Assembly: GCA_030770545.1 (NCBI GenBank)
Contig: CM061106.1
Coordinates: 13,772,501-13,836,500 of the forward strand
From: Macropodus opercularis
Lineage: Eukaryota > Chordata > Actinopteri > Anabantiformes > Osphronemidae
Direction of reading: 5' to 3'
DNA length: 64,000 nt
A program made the translations under genes and the position numbers. Under the pieces are notes generated by a model. That model made no database searches. It had not been told where the DNA came from and worked only from the letters and a program-made list of their open reading frames with translations. Numbering within the stretch: the stretch's first letter is position 1; every line of letters starts with the position of its first letter. Shown in pieces: positions 22,641 to 33,297 of this stretch.

Positions 22641-23172
22641 TTGTTACCAATACAACCTTTCAATAGCCAAGATCAGTAAACTTGTCTTTCTAGTGGACAA
22701 GGGAGCTTAGATGGAAGCGTGTGAAGACACTGGACACTGTGTTTCTTGGTACGTTAATAAATGTTTTCACATTAATAATTTTTATTATATATAATTTTTA
22801 TTATATTAATTATTTGAATTAATATTGTAGTTATGTTTTATCAGTACACACTTTATTAGGTTCTCACGTGTAATTCAGTGTTTTGGGACCTAACAGAACC
22901 ACCTTTAATGTAATGTATTACACCTCTACCACCCAGAGAATTATTAACAGAATTATCACCTTTATAACAATTAAAAACATGAATTAGAATTAGTGGCATC
23001 CAAGACAATGTAAATCAGTTTTTTACATGAAGGTATAAATAAACAATGAGTCAAACAAAAGCAGCTGCAACTAAACGAAGACCTGATGATGGTGATTCCT
23101 CAGATGGAGAAGAGCCATCACTGGCTGCACCAAGCTCCCTACTGAGCATCAGAGGACTGAACCTGTCATGTG

Positions 23173-24483
23173 ATACAGAGGCTGGACAGGTCATCAGTCC
23201 ATCACATAGATAGACAAGCGTTTACATTCACACCACTTTTGAGTCTACTATGAACTTAACTGCATGTGTTTGGGTGATGGTAGGATGCCTGCTCGTCGCT
23301 TTTTACCAGGAAGCAACAACAATGACCAAATTGTGGTCCTCACTAGTTTGAGTTTGAAAACTAAAGTAGAAACTGCTAATTATTTATTAACACAAACAAA
23401 GGGAAGGCAAAGTATCAAATCTAAACATGAAGACTTAAAAAGGTTGGCAGTTAGCCCTCCAGCCCCTGGGGGCGCTGTGGTCTTGTCCTGGTTTTGTTCT
23501 TCTCCTGTCCTTGCGTCTGGCGTCAGGTATGCGTATAATTATTACTTGTTCCTCTGTCTCATTTTCTATCTTGTCATGTATTTAAGTTCCTGTCATGTCC
23601 AGTTCACTTGTTGGTCTGTTGGTCCTTGTGGCCTGTTCCTTGCTCTGTGTCGTCCCTGTACGAGTGTGGGTTCATTTTCATGTACGTTCTTTATTGTTAC
23701 CTGCTCTTGTCTGGTTTTGCTGTGTATTGAATCAAAGTCATGTCAAGTTTTGTCAGGGATCTTGTGTTAGTGTTTTGATTTCTAGTTTTCCTGCATGTGC
23801 AGAGATTGAGTTTCCCTTTTGTTCTTCGTGTGTGTTTTATTTTGGTGTTGTCCCGGTTGTGCGTTTGGCTTCGTGTTCTTGTCAGTCTTCAAGCAGTACC
23901 TACAACCTCACCCAGTAGTAGTTTGTAACACAAAGTAACCAAACGGTTTACAAGAACCAAAACATAACTGACTCAGGACCAGGGAAAAGTCAAACAAGAC
24001 CAACCAACCGAAACGAACAAAACCCAAACCCTTAGAAACCTTATAAAAACCAAACAAAAAAACACATAGGTGAATATTATTAACAGAATCAGAGTAGGAA
24101 AACAGGAAGTGATGTAATAAACAGAAGACAGAGATCGAATGATATGTTTTTTACAATTAATTTAAGAAAAGAAAGCAGCTATGGCTGTAAATGTGCAAAG
24201 GCAGGTCAATAGTTTCTTTTACAGTCTCTATTACAGTAAATTTCTGCGTCTATTAAACAATGTGTGAAGTCCAGTTCAGACCTCAGTGTTAGAACAGCTT
24301 GAGACCAGGTGTCCTGGGGACAAAACCACCAGACTAGTTAGACTGTCTCAAACTGTAGTTGAACCATTTCAAATTTCAAGTCATTGTCTTGGAAGAACCT
24401 GCAGTTAGATCAAATTTAAAACTCTGCAGTGACACCATCATGGTGAAGTCAAGTGCAAAGTTTTACCTTTACTGAGGATAAAT
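23173..24483. other. No supported gene; downstream flank of the N-WASP-like gene
   Basis: A T/TG-rich stretch at 23460-23900 gives long meaningless open frames. I looked here for the missing acidic (A) tail and central (C) helix of N-WASP on the minus strand and found neither. Confidence 0.55.
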
Positions 24484-24590
24484 TTAGGTTCTAGGTAAAG
24501 GCAGCAGTTTTTGTTCGATTCCTGTCTGTAAGTAAGAAATCAGATTTCCCAGCTGCCTCAGTAGTTCATTCAATTCACTGCTTGAGTCAT
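24310..24590 (-). repeat. Tandem duplication, unit 2 (matches 24860-25140)
   Basis: On the minus strand both units run from the end of the GBD-type exon sequence into the following intron and share 'cactgcagagtttta' and neighbouring blocks. Offset is about 540 bp. In unit 1 the splice donor reads CAAC|GTGAGG. In unit 2 the aligned bases are CAGCTGGGA, so the GT is lost. Confidence 0.75.
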
Positions 24591-27500
24591 TAGATGGTTG
24601 ACTGCTGGTGTTGGATACTGGACAGTCCTTCTGCTCCACTTTCTTCAACTGGGTCCTTTCTCTGACGTGACTCAGCAGTTCTGACTTCCCTGTGTCCCCT
24701 CCAGCAGCCTCTGATAGAGAACCAGGGGGTGGGGGGGCTGCAGAAAGAGCAGAAGATGGTGGAGGATGAGACAGAGCAAAGCCTTGTATTGGAGGGAGAG
24801 GCAGTGGAGGGGACATGTCAGGTCGGGATGGAAGAGGAGGTAAGGGAGGTAGCGGCACAGAGATGAAAACCACCAGACTACAGTAGTTAGGCTGTCTTGT
24901 AGTTGAACAATTTCAAATTTCAAACATGAAAAAACCTGCAGTTAAATCAAACTTAAAACTCTGCAGTGATGCCATCATAGTCATGTTTAGTGCAAAGTTC
25001 CACATTTTCTAAGGACACGTTCAGGCGACAGGTAAAAGCTGTAAATTTGTTTGACTTCTGTCAATAAACAGCTTCCTCACGTTGCCTCTGTAGTTCAGCC
25101 TTCACTGCTTCTACTCCTCCTTTCTTCTCTATGAGGTCATAGATGGCCTTAGAGGTCACTTTGTCTTTCAGCTGAGCCTCAGAGATGCCACATATATCAA
25201 ACAGGTTCTTCATCTCTGGGTCCAAGTTATTCAGCTGGAAAGAGAAGACAGGAACCAATAACATGCATCTGTTAAGTCCACACATTTAGTGGACTTCTAC
25301 TTACGTCAAAGCCTGTGTTTGGATCCCATGCTACATGACCAATCTCTGCCTGAGAACTCCTGAGATATTTCAAAGCAGAGAGAGTTTAAAGAGACACTGT
25401 ACCGTTAACAAAAGCCAAACACAAATGACAAAATTACGTGGGAATGACACCATACGATAGAGACAAACATCAGCCACGCTGGGGACCTTTAACTCACTGG
25501 AAGTTGCCTCGTGTGCCGATGTCTGCTTTGATCAACTTCTTCCGCTTTTTTCCTTTGCCCTTTTTCTTCCTCATGGGGAAGACGGGCTGCACGTTGTTGA
25601 TTTTCTGAGAGTCGTTATGGATACAGAGAAGACTGCTGATCTCTGGGTTTTTAGGGTCGACCGTGGCCGTGAGTAGCCTAGGACCTGAAAAACAACAGAG
25701 ATGATAGTGAACATAGAGTTTACCACTAAGCAAACACAGAATAGCATCTGTACTGTCTAATCCAGAATCCAGCAGAGTCCAGTCAGCTCAGTAAGGCATC
25801 ATTTAACAGCTGTTACCCACTTTGTGTTTATCATAAACAGAAACAAATGAGAGCTTTACTTTAGGTAAAGGTTGTAAAACAGGCTCAGGAAATGTTTTCA
25901 CCATGAACCTACAGTGAGCCTGATTTATGAAGCTTAGTGAAACTAGTTCTTTCTTTGTAGTGACCAGCTGCAGCTTGTAGCTTTAACACTACAGGGACAT
26001 TTGCTGACTGACTGACTACGTTGCCCCAAATGCACCCACCCTCTCTTTCCCTGCATGTGTTCATGCAGCACCAAGACCATCCAGACCGTCTGGGTCAGAC
26101 AATGGGTTCAGTTCATCCAAGCAGTGGACAGACGAGCACTAGGGCCCAAACCACCTTTTCCTACTGGTGACGTTCCTCCACCAGCATCACAACCCAGCTC
26201 CTCAGACAAGGAACAAGCTCACATAATGAGGATTCTGCTTAATAGGAATTTAAATATGCAGGCTTATAATGACGAGAGTTGAAGAAAAGATGTGCTGAAA
26301 CAGAAGAAATTCACACCCAAAGAGATGTTCACTGCCAGCGAGAAACAAACCCGCTTGCTTCACATATGATTACAGTTTCAAGTAAAAAGTAAAAACTTCT
26401 TTGCTGAATGTCAGAGAGCAAATTTGTTCCAAGGTTTCCAAAACGCATCCCAAACACCAGCAGTGGTAACAGTGTGCGTTTACTGAATCATCGTCTTCAT
26501 CAGACATCTGGTGGAGTTCACACACAGGCAGTGTGTCAGGACGTCTGCACGGCTGTGAGCGGTGACTCCAGAAGAGAGATCAGAAAGAGGAGCCAGACAA
26601 AAGCCTTCCATTACCACCATTGCTACTATTTATACAAGTTAGATTATCATGTCTGGGTTAGTTTCCTGGGATCCTGCCTCCATCCACAACCACTGCTCTC
26701 CCCTCTCACTTCCTGCTAAACACACAACTGGATCTGATCTCAGCAAGTTATTCTGGATTTAGGGCACAGTGTGAAAGAAAGGCAGTGCTCTGAGCACAGA
26801 TACAGATACCGTTGTAAAGATACTTGATGGTTTCAAAAGCAGAACATACATAGGCTCTGTTTAATTAATCTGCTTTGAAAGGGAGCTTATACAGGATCAA
26901 AACCTGGAAATGACATCACAAGGACAAGACCAACAAAACCACAGCGTCCTCCAGGGTTCAGAGGCAAAACTGTCACAAATCCCCAAAACCTCCTGAAAGT
27001 CTGACTTTGAGGGAGGAAAGAATTGACAATGACGAAGAAATTCAGAATTCCCGTGACAGAGACAGGGTAAAACTGCAGGAGCTGGAAAGGATGAGACGGT
27101 GACCACCAGACCCTTGGTGTACCAGACATGCACTCCCTCCAGAGCACAGCTGTGAGCCCCTGATCTTCACCGGGCAACTCTACTTGTGTGAGCCAGGGAG
27201 CTGGCATTGGGGTGGATGCAGGGGTAACCATCCCCTGAGACGCTGGGGAGGACAATCCCATACAAGGACGGCAGGCAAGGACCTCGTACCTCTACTCCAA
27301 AGTTCCAAGAGGCAAACAGGGGACGACACAATCACAGCAAGCTTGAAGACTGACAGGTTTCGAAATGGTGTCACAACGGTCAAAAATTCTGACAAGATCA
27401 CAAGAAACCAGGAAAAAAGAAGACAAGAAGGTTGATGACTTACCTTCAAATCTGCAGCTGGTAGTTTTCCTCTGTCTTCTCCTCACTAGCTCTAACAGTT

Positions 27501-29563
27501 GGTGGTAGAAACGTTTGCACTCGTCCTCACTGGAAAAATTCAGCCCCACTTGGCAAATCTGTGAACACACACACAGACACATTTCATCATAACAACAAAT
27601 AAACTCAGAAAGAACAAGAAATGTGAATGTTTGTGGAGAGAGAACTCACATCTCCAGCAAATGTGATAAAGTAGGGTTTGGGGAAGTTGAGCATGAAGTT
27701 GCGGTACAGTTCCTGTTCAAATAACATCGTACCCTCCTGTAGAAACACACAAACCATGTTGACTAGCAAACAAAATGACGATCAACAGGCTTCTACAGCA
27801 TAAAATACGTTAATTAATGTAATACCTTAACTGAGCTATGTGGCTATAAAAGAAAGGTTCAATAAAATGCTATTAATGTGGGATTTACATACTCTGGCGT
27901 CTAAGACCCTGATGAAAAACGATCGTTGAGGGTTGTCTTTGACCAGACAGGCTACTCCGCAGCATTTCTTGTTCCAGCTGGAGTTGGTGTCTACTGTGAA
28001 CACCTGGACCACTGATATAGACAATGTCTGGAGAGGAGGAGGCAGAGAAAGACAGTCACAGTTTGCTGTGTTGCTCAATGAACAGTACAGAGGAGCAGAG
28101 CATCCAATCAGCTGCTCCCTGACCACACGACTAATGAAACAGTTACATGCTACCGATGCAGTAGCACTGAAGTCTGAGGCTTCTCTGAACTTTCTGTGAA
28201 CTGGTTAAACATGTGAAGCTTGTGTGAGCTACAGCATTTAACACAGAGCGGTACACACTGCAGGGTGACAACAAAGTTGAGATTTCTGTTTGTTGACTAG
28301 ATCAGATTGGCCAGGGACACAAACACAACATCTCTGTCTCCCTCTGCAGAAACACTCCAGACTGTGAGGATGCTGCTCGACTCCATCTCATGCTGACTGA
28401 CAAAACCACAAAGATGCCAGAAGAACATCATCACTGGGGATGTTCACTAAAACCATGTGAGCTCTGTAGACAAAGACATATTTCTGAAGCACCTCGTCTT
28501 AACTATACTCAATTCAAGGAAACTATTCTGGCTACGGGGAAGTAACCTGAGAAGAATCAACAAACACCCATTTACTGTATGTCTCGCCTGCAGGGTAAAT
28601 GCGTCACCTGTCAGAAGCAAAGTTCATTATTTTACACAAACACACCGAACAATTGATTCATTAATTAATATTGTCTTTACAGATGAGAGTTACAAGCCTC
28701 AGCTGTAAAGACAATCTATAGATAGAGAGATGATTCTTTATTGAGCCCTCAGTCGGGAAATTCACTTCTACAACAGCTACAAAAAAATTAGTAGTAGGCA
28801 ATAGAATTAAAGTGAGCATGTGCGAATAATTGCGCAAATAAAAATTATGCATTTTACAAATATACAGTTTTTATAAATACACAAAAACTATACATACATT
28901 AAACTATACCAGATAATCCACACAGTAGGGTTGTTAGACTGATCTAACAGCAGTGGGAATGAAGGATCTGCATTGTACACAAATGGTTTCTAGTGTCTGT
29001 AGTTAAGACACACACAGGAATATAAATCTACAGAGAATTTGTTATTACAAAATCTATAAAAGCATTCTCTTCATCTGACAGCACTGGGTGAGCGAAGGTC
29101 CTAAGGACACGTTGACCCACCACTGATGAGGAAATGCTTGATTTACTGCTGACTCAACCAGTGCATTAAAGACAGCGATGAGCCACACACTGGTCAAATG
29201 GTCACGACAAGAGTCATCTACAACACAGCAGAAGCAGCCACTTACTGTCTACCCAACATATTGTACTACATCTATATATTTACAGCCTAACTCCTTGTTG
29301 AATGTGACAGGATGTTTATATGTGTGATTAACTACTAGTTAAATGCAGAAGAGCCACAATAAAAAGTCAGGACACTCAGACCCTAAGTTACCTCCCGTAG
29401 CACGGTGCGAGTTCACCCGTTAGCCAGCGACTAAAACAATGTAATGGAGAGAACTTACGGTGCATTTCCTGCCGAGGTAGTTGAAAACGCATTCGTTCTC
29501 CTGTGCCGACAGTAGCTGTGACCCAACATTCAATTGCCGCCGTGCAGGTGGATTTCCACTCAT
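24484..29563 (-). CDS. wasl: N-WASP (WASL)-like actin nucleation regulator, lacking C and A regions
   Basis: N-WASP links Cdc42 and phosphoinositides to Arp2/3-driven actin branching in the cytoplasm. Eight minus-strand exons fit GT-AG and phase: 29563-29459, 28027-27893, 27736-27650, 27558-27444, 25684-25498, 25359-25305, 25234-25081 and 24782-24484 (378 residues; human N-WASP has 505). The WH1 domain covers about residues 10-145 (NVGSQLLSAQENECVFNYLG, CCGVACLVKDNPQRSFFIRV, FEQELYRNF, YFITFAGD, VGLNFSSEDE). A basic KKKGKGKKRKK and the GBD follow (KADIGTRGNFQ, IGHVAWDPNTGFD, MKNLFDICGISEAQL, KAIYDLIEKKGG). Next are a short proline-rich segment and one WH2 (KSELLSHVRERTQLKKVE). The protein then ends in a novel tail at LLPLPRT. 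No second WH2, central helix or acidic tail is present. The last exon's acceptor (tacaag|gc) is my choice, made because it restores the phase. It could be a truncated paralogue or a decaying one. Confidence 0.85.
24860..25140 (-). repeat. Tandem duplication, unit 1 (matches 24310-24590)
   Basis: Contains the 3' end of GBD exon 7 (EAVKAELQRQ) with a working-looking donor and the start of the intron. Unit 2 shows the same layout with SSELNELLRQ in the aligned place. Confidence 0.75.
25685..27443. other. Large intron of the N-WASP-like gene
   Basis: The longest internal intron (1.76 kb). Open frames near 26055-26282 (plus) and 26887-27261 (minus) have proline-rich runs, but I do not recognise them. 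They may be decayed repeat sequence. Confidence 0.5.
28690..29060 (-). repeat. LINE 3'-tail-like repeat in the first intron
   Basis: Read on the minus strand, it ends with the 'gaatttcccgactgagggctcaataaagaatc' type of tail that recurs around the window (1.57, 46.1, 50.6 and 51.0 kb). No coding part is present. Confidence 0.5.
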
Positions 29564-30549
29564 TGTGGCTGATCACGTTGTAATTATTCACTGTAACTGG
29601 CGCCAAAAACTGCAGGGAGTGTTTGCAGAAGTCAATATTCATACAAAATGTGTAAAAGTCCAACAAAACTCAGCAGATCCAGATATATTTTACTAAACGT
29701 CTCACACTCACACTGTAAAGATGTTTCGGTTCTGTCCGCTCGTGGCTTTTATGACAGGAATGTGCACGAGCCAGAACAGAAGGACATGAGGACGCTGTGT
29801 TCATTCTCACACGTGTCAAGGGAGGTTTGATTATCACATTAAACTGGGGAATAAAAATAAAATAAGACTACTAATAGCTAACTTTGGCTGCTTGGTGTTA
29901 AATCTAATATTAATGTAAACTTAAGATAATGATCAAACCTTTATTGTAAGGAACAAACCACAACCGCTTTCACATATTCACTGGCTTTAGGCAACTTCTT
30001 TGGTCTTTGACAGAGACTAGTAGAACTTGAAAAACCCACATGACAGGCAGGAAAACCCCTCAACATAGTCTGCACCACTGCACCTTCAGCAGCCTGCATT
30101 TCTGAAATACAAATAGAAAGTTTCTGAGAAATACAAATAGAAAGTTCAGAGAAATACAAATAGAGAGATTCTTCTGGACTGAATGGTTATAAGTCAATTT
30201 GTGTTTTATGCTGCATTTAAGGACACCTGTGTTGTCTGTGTAATGTTTACACACATGTTTATTTAATAATGTGAAGCCTTGCTCAAAAGACAAACACATC
30301 TTACTGTATCTGTCTTGCAAAGCAGCCAGAGCCTGATTCTGCCCACAATATTCACCACAATGTTACTTTCTCTCAGTTTCAGGGAGAGAAGCAGACTCTG
30401 AGTCGTTCTGAGACATGAAATGCACAGAAGTTGCTCATTAAGTTTCAACATACCTTTAAAATGGACTTATTGTAGTAATGCCTTTTAAGCCTAAGCAATG
30501 TTAGGGAACTCAGTTCCACCAGCTGCGGTTTTATACTTTTATTATTTGG
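29564..30549. other. 5' flank of the N-WASP-like gene; no other gene
   Basis: No TATA box is obvious upstream of the start codon at 29563. A short tandem repeat ('gaaatacaaatagaaagt', about three copies) lies near 30105-30160. Confidence 0.5.
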
Positions 30550-30860
30550 ATCAAGTTATATGTTTTTTAATTATTCATTCTCTACCGCTTCGCAGGCGTG
30601 CTGGAGTCTATCCCAGCTGGCAATGGGCGCTATGTAGCGCTGCAACAGGGTAGGGTTCACCCTGTTGCAGCGCTACACATATAGACAGACAAAGTCAAAG
30701 TCACACACACATACGGGCAATTTACGTGTTTTTCCAATTGACCTAACTGCTTGTCTTTGGAGAAACCCAGAGAAAACCCACGCAGACATGGGGGAGAACA
30801 TGCAAACTCCACACAGAAGGGTCGCCTCCGGGAATCTTCTTGCTGTGAGGCGACAGTGCT
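30550..30860. repeat. Dispersed vertebrate-type repeat
   Basis: Contains 'tctatcccagctgg', 'gaaaacccacgcagacatgg' and 'aacatgcaaactccacacag', hallmark strings of a repeat found widely in fish genomes. Its middle is replaced by a perfect hairpin at 30634-30676. Confidence 0.7.
30634..30676. repeat. Perfect 18-bp hairpin
   Basis: The left stem GTAGCGCTGCAACAGGGT (30634-30651), loop AGGGTTC and the exact reverse complement (30659-30676) form an uninterrupted stem inside the dispersed repeat. Confidence 0.9.
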
Positions 30861-31643
30861 AACAAATGTAGGTACCAATGTTTGTCTTGTCAAAACAACA
30901 GTCAAACGGTGATCATGGTGGTTTTAATGCCTGGACCTACCTCCATCGTCTTCATGCTGTCAGGTTCAGTCCTCTGATGCTCAGTAGGGAGCTTGGTGCA
31001 GCCAGTGGTGGCTCTTCTCCATCTGAGGAATCACCATCATCAGGTCTTTGTTTAGTTGCAGCTGCTTTTGTTTCATCAGACGACGCCTGTTAGTGTCTCA
31101 TGTTCTTCCTCTGCTTCTGTGACAGATCGTAGTTTGTGTGACCAACATAAACATCACAAACACAACATGAACCTGAACCTGCTAAACACAGTTACTGAGC
31201 TTGGATGGAAGTGAAACAGCTAAATTCTGTCTCTAGACTCATTGTTTATTTATACCTTCATGTAAAAAACAGATTTAAATTGTCTTGGTTATTGGACGCC
31301 ACTAATTCTAATTCATGTTTTTAATTGTTATAAAGGTGATAATTCTGTTAGACATATACTTTTGAGGTTACAGTGGGTGGTAGAGGTGTAATACATTACA
31401 TTAAAGGTGTTTCTGTTAGATCCCAAAACACTGAATTACACGTGAGAACCTAATAAAGTGTGTACTGATAAAACATAACTACAATATTAACTCAAAGAAG
31501 TTGAATAAAAATTATTAATGTGAAAACATTTATTAACGTACCAAGAACCACAGTGTCCAGTGTCTTCACACGCTTCCATCTAAGCTCCCTGCTCCACTAG
31601 AAAGACAAGTTTACTGATCTTGGCTATTGAAAGATTTTGTTGG

Positions 31644-31665
31644 TAATAATAATAATAATAATAAC

Positions 31666-31714
<49 letters not shown>
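31644..31714. repeat. (AAT)n microsatellite
   Basis: About 23 AAT units with one AAC interruption, present in arm B and absent from arm A. It creates a spurious tyrosine-rich frame on the minus strand. Confidence 0.95.
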
Positions 31715-32190
31715 GGAGATGATGCTGATGAAGTCAACCACCTCAGAAAAGACAGTGGCTGCTTTTAGGTCCATCTATTCCAGGAACAACGTGTCTGAAC
31801 AAACTGTGAGTGACAATGGACGACACTTCATGTTGGAGGAGTTTACTTCCTTTATGACTCAAAACGGTATCAAACATTTCAGGTCTGCACCCATCACCCA
31901 GCAACCAGCGGGTTGGCTGAGAGGTTAGTTCAAACCTTTCAGACTCCATTAAGGCTGTGGACAAGGCTCACATGTCCCTCCAACACAAGGTGGACAGTTT
32001 CCTTATCCGCTACAGGAAAGCAGGACATGCTGCCACCAACCAAACGTCTGCAATGTTGTTTCTGCATCCAAACCTCAGGTCTCACGTTGATCTTCTGAAA
32101 CCACATTTGCTGAGGGAGGTTCACAACAAACAGTTAGACACAAACTTGTTGTTCACAAACAACCAGAGGGTTGTTAGACACAACAGGACT
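31715..32190 (+). mobile_element. Gypsy-type integrase remnant (arm B)
   Basis: The plus strand shows part of an integrase core, including VSDNGRHFMLEEFTSFM (the second catalytic aspartate region) and HFRSAP. A frame shift follows, then the post-core segment KAHMSLQHKVDSFLIRYRKA. No reverse transcriptase, RNase H or LTR is nearby. Broken in frame; no activity expected. Confidence 0.8.
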
Positions 32191-32258
32191 AATGACTAGG
32201 ACATGGTCAGAGTTATCTCAGTTAGTGATGTGTAGAATAATAACAGTAAGGAAATTCT

Positions 32259-32341
32259 ACCAGGATGGCCGAGTGGTGAAGGTGTTGGACTTAAGATCCA
32301 ATGGACGTTAGTCCTCGTGGGTTCGATCCCCACTCCTGGTA
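32259..32341 (+). tRNA. tRNA-Leu (anticodon TAA), second copy
   Basis: Same structure as the copy at 22111-22193: perfect 7-bp acceptor stem, TAA anticodon, long variable arm and intact B box. The one difference I see is GAAGGTG in place of GAAGGCG after the D arm. Likely functional. Divergent in orientation because the arms are inverted. Confidence 0.88.
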
Positions 32342-33297
32342 ATGTTTCCATTAAAAGTTGTGTTTATTAATTAATGACTCAACTGGGATTTGTTGGTTTT
32401 CTATATAGTTGTATTGTTGAATTCTGTCTTAAACCTTGCAATGTGCCATTATTCAGTTGACTCTATATAAATAAATTGAATTGAACTGAACCATCTGAAG
32501 ACACACACCACAGGACAACTCAGTTGGGTTTCTATGGTAACCATCAGTGACCTCTGACCTTTATGTTAAAGCGAAGCAGGTTGGAGCCATTTGACAGAAT
32601 ATTTGTGAGTGAAAAACAAGCTTGTTATCTATGAGGAAGTAAACAGGTCAATACATTTAGAGCCAACGTTTGTAAAACCAGGACACGTCCACTGCTCTAA
32701 ACACAACATTGACTAAGTTCATTATTCTCTAAAGCTTTTTGTTGATCAGTCAACAACGAATGAGGCTCATTTCATAGGACGATCATTTATTATAGTCAGT
32801 TTTGCTGAGACCATCTGAGTCAGACATAGTTTGTGCAGTGACTTTCATTGTGTGGATGGATTGTTTGTTCCTAATACATGTTCACTTTTTTAGCAACACC
32901 TGAAATGTGGTAATAATGTAGATATTGAACCTGCTAATTTTAAAACAGTTAATTGTGCTGAGACATTTTTAGTCTTGAATGAACGACTCTTTTCTATTGT
33001 TATTCAAGGGTAAGTTCAGCCACTTGATGCAGAGCCTACAGCTACAATGATACAGCAACAGAATGACACCGTGGGTCAACAACCACCTCATTACTTTATA
33101 TTATAGATTCTATTCTATTCATTCATTATCTACATCCCAGTTCCACCACCTCCACTTCAGAAGCAGGAGTTTATTCAGTCTTTGTAGCTGATTGGATGAT
33201 GGAACATGTCCAGTTTGTCCAGAGGTTAGATCTACATCCAGATGTTCATGCAGTAGATGAGAACTAGGCCTTCACTGACTGGACTGTAATTATATTT

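Larger units (their letters stand above)
21130..23172. repeat. Inverted-repeat arm A
   Basis: Reverse complement of 30955-33297 over almost its whole length, with mismatches and a few indels. Outer landmarks: 'cagtgaaggcctagttctca' here and its complement near 33265. Inner landmark: 'actgaacctg' near 23155 and its complement near 30965. The arm contains a tRNA-Leu gene, a dispersed repeat (near 21960-22090) and a Gypsy integrase remnant. This copy is shorter: part of the integrase segment and the (AAT)n run of arm B are missing. Confidence 0.85.
30955..33297. repeat. Inverted-repeat arm B
   Basis: Reverse complement of arm A (21130-23172). It carries tRNA-Leu, a longer integrase remnant and an (AAT)n run. 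Homology to the sequence just outside arm A (21118-21150) reappears at 33.99-34.03 kb, so about 700 bp (33.30-33.99 kb) has been inserted into this arm or deleted from the other. Confidence 0.85.

Noticed and set aside
23264..23918. Two hydrophobic plus-strand frames (168 and 107 codons)
   Set aside because: T/TG-rich low-complexity sequence makes hydrophobic translations. No start, splice or family support.
24672..24923. Alternative frame through the proline-rich part of the N-WASP-like last exon
   Set aside because: It gives no WH2. The acceptor at 24782 keeps the phase and yields the proline-rich and WH2 sequence.
31580..31774. Tyrosine-rich minus-strand frame
   Set aside because: Translation of the (AAT)n microsatellite.
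31715..32190. Functional retroelement or retrovirus-like integrase
   Set aside because: Frame breaks, no RT or LTR nearby, and duplication as part of a larger arm show it is a fossil fragment.
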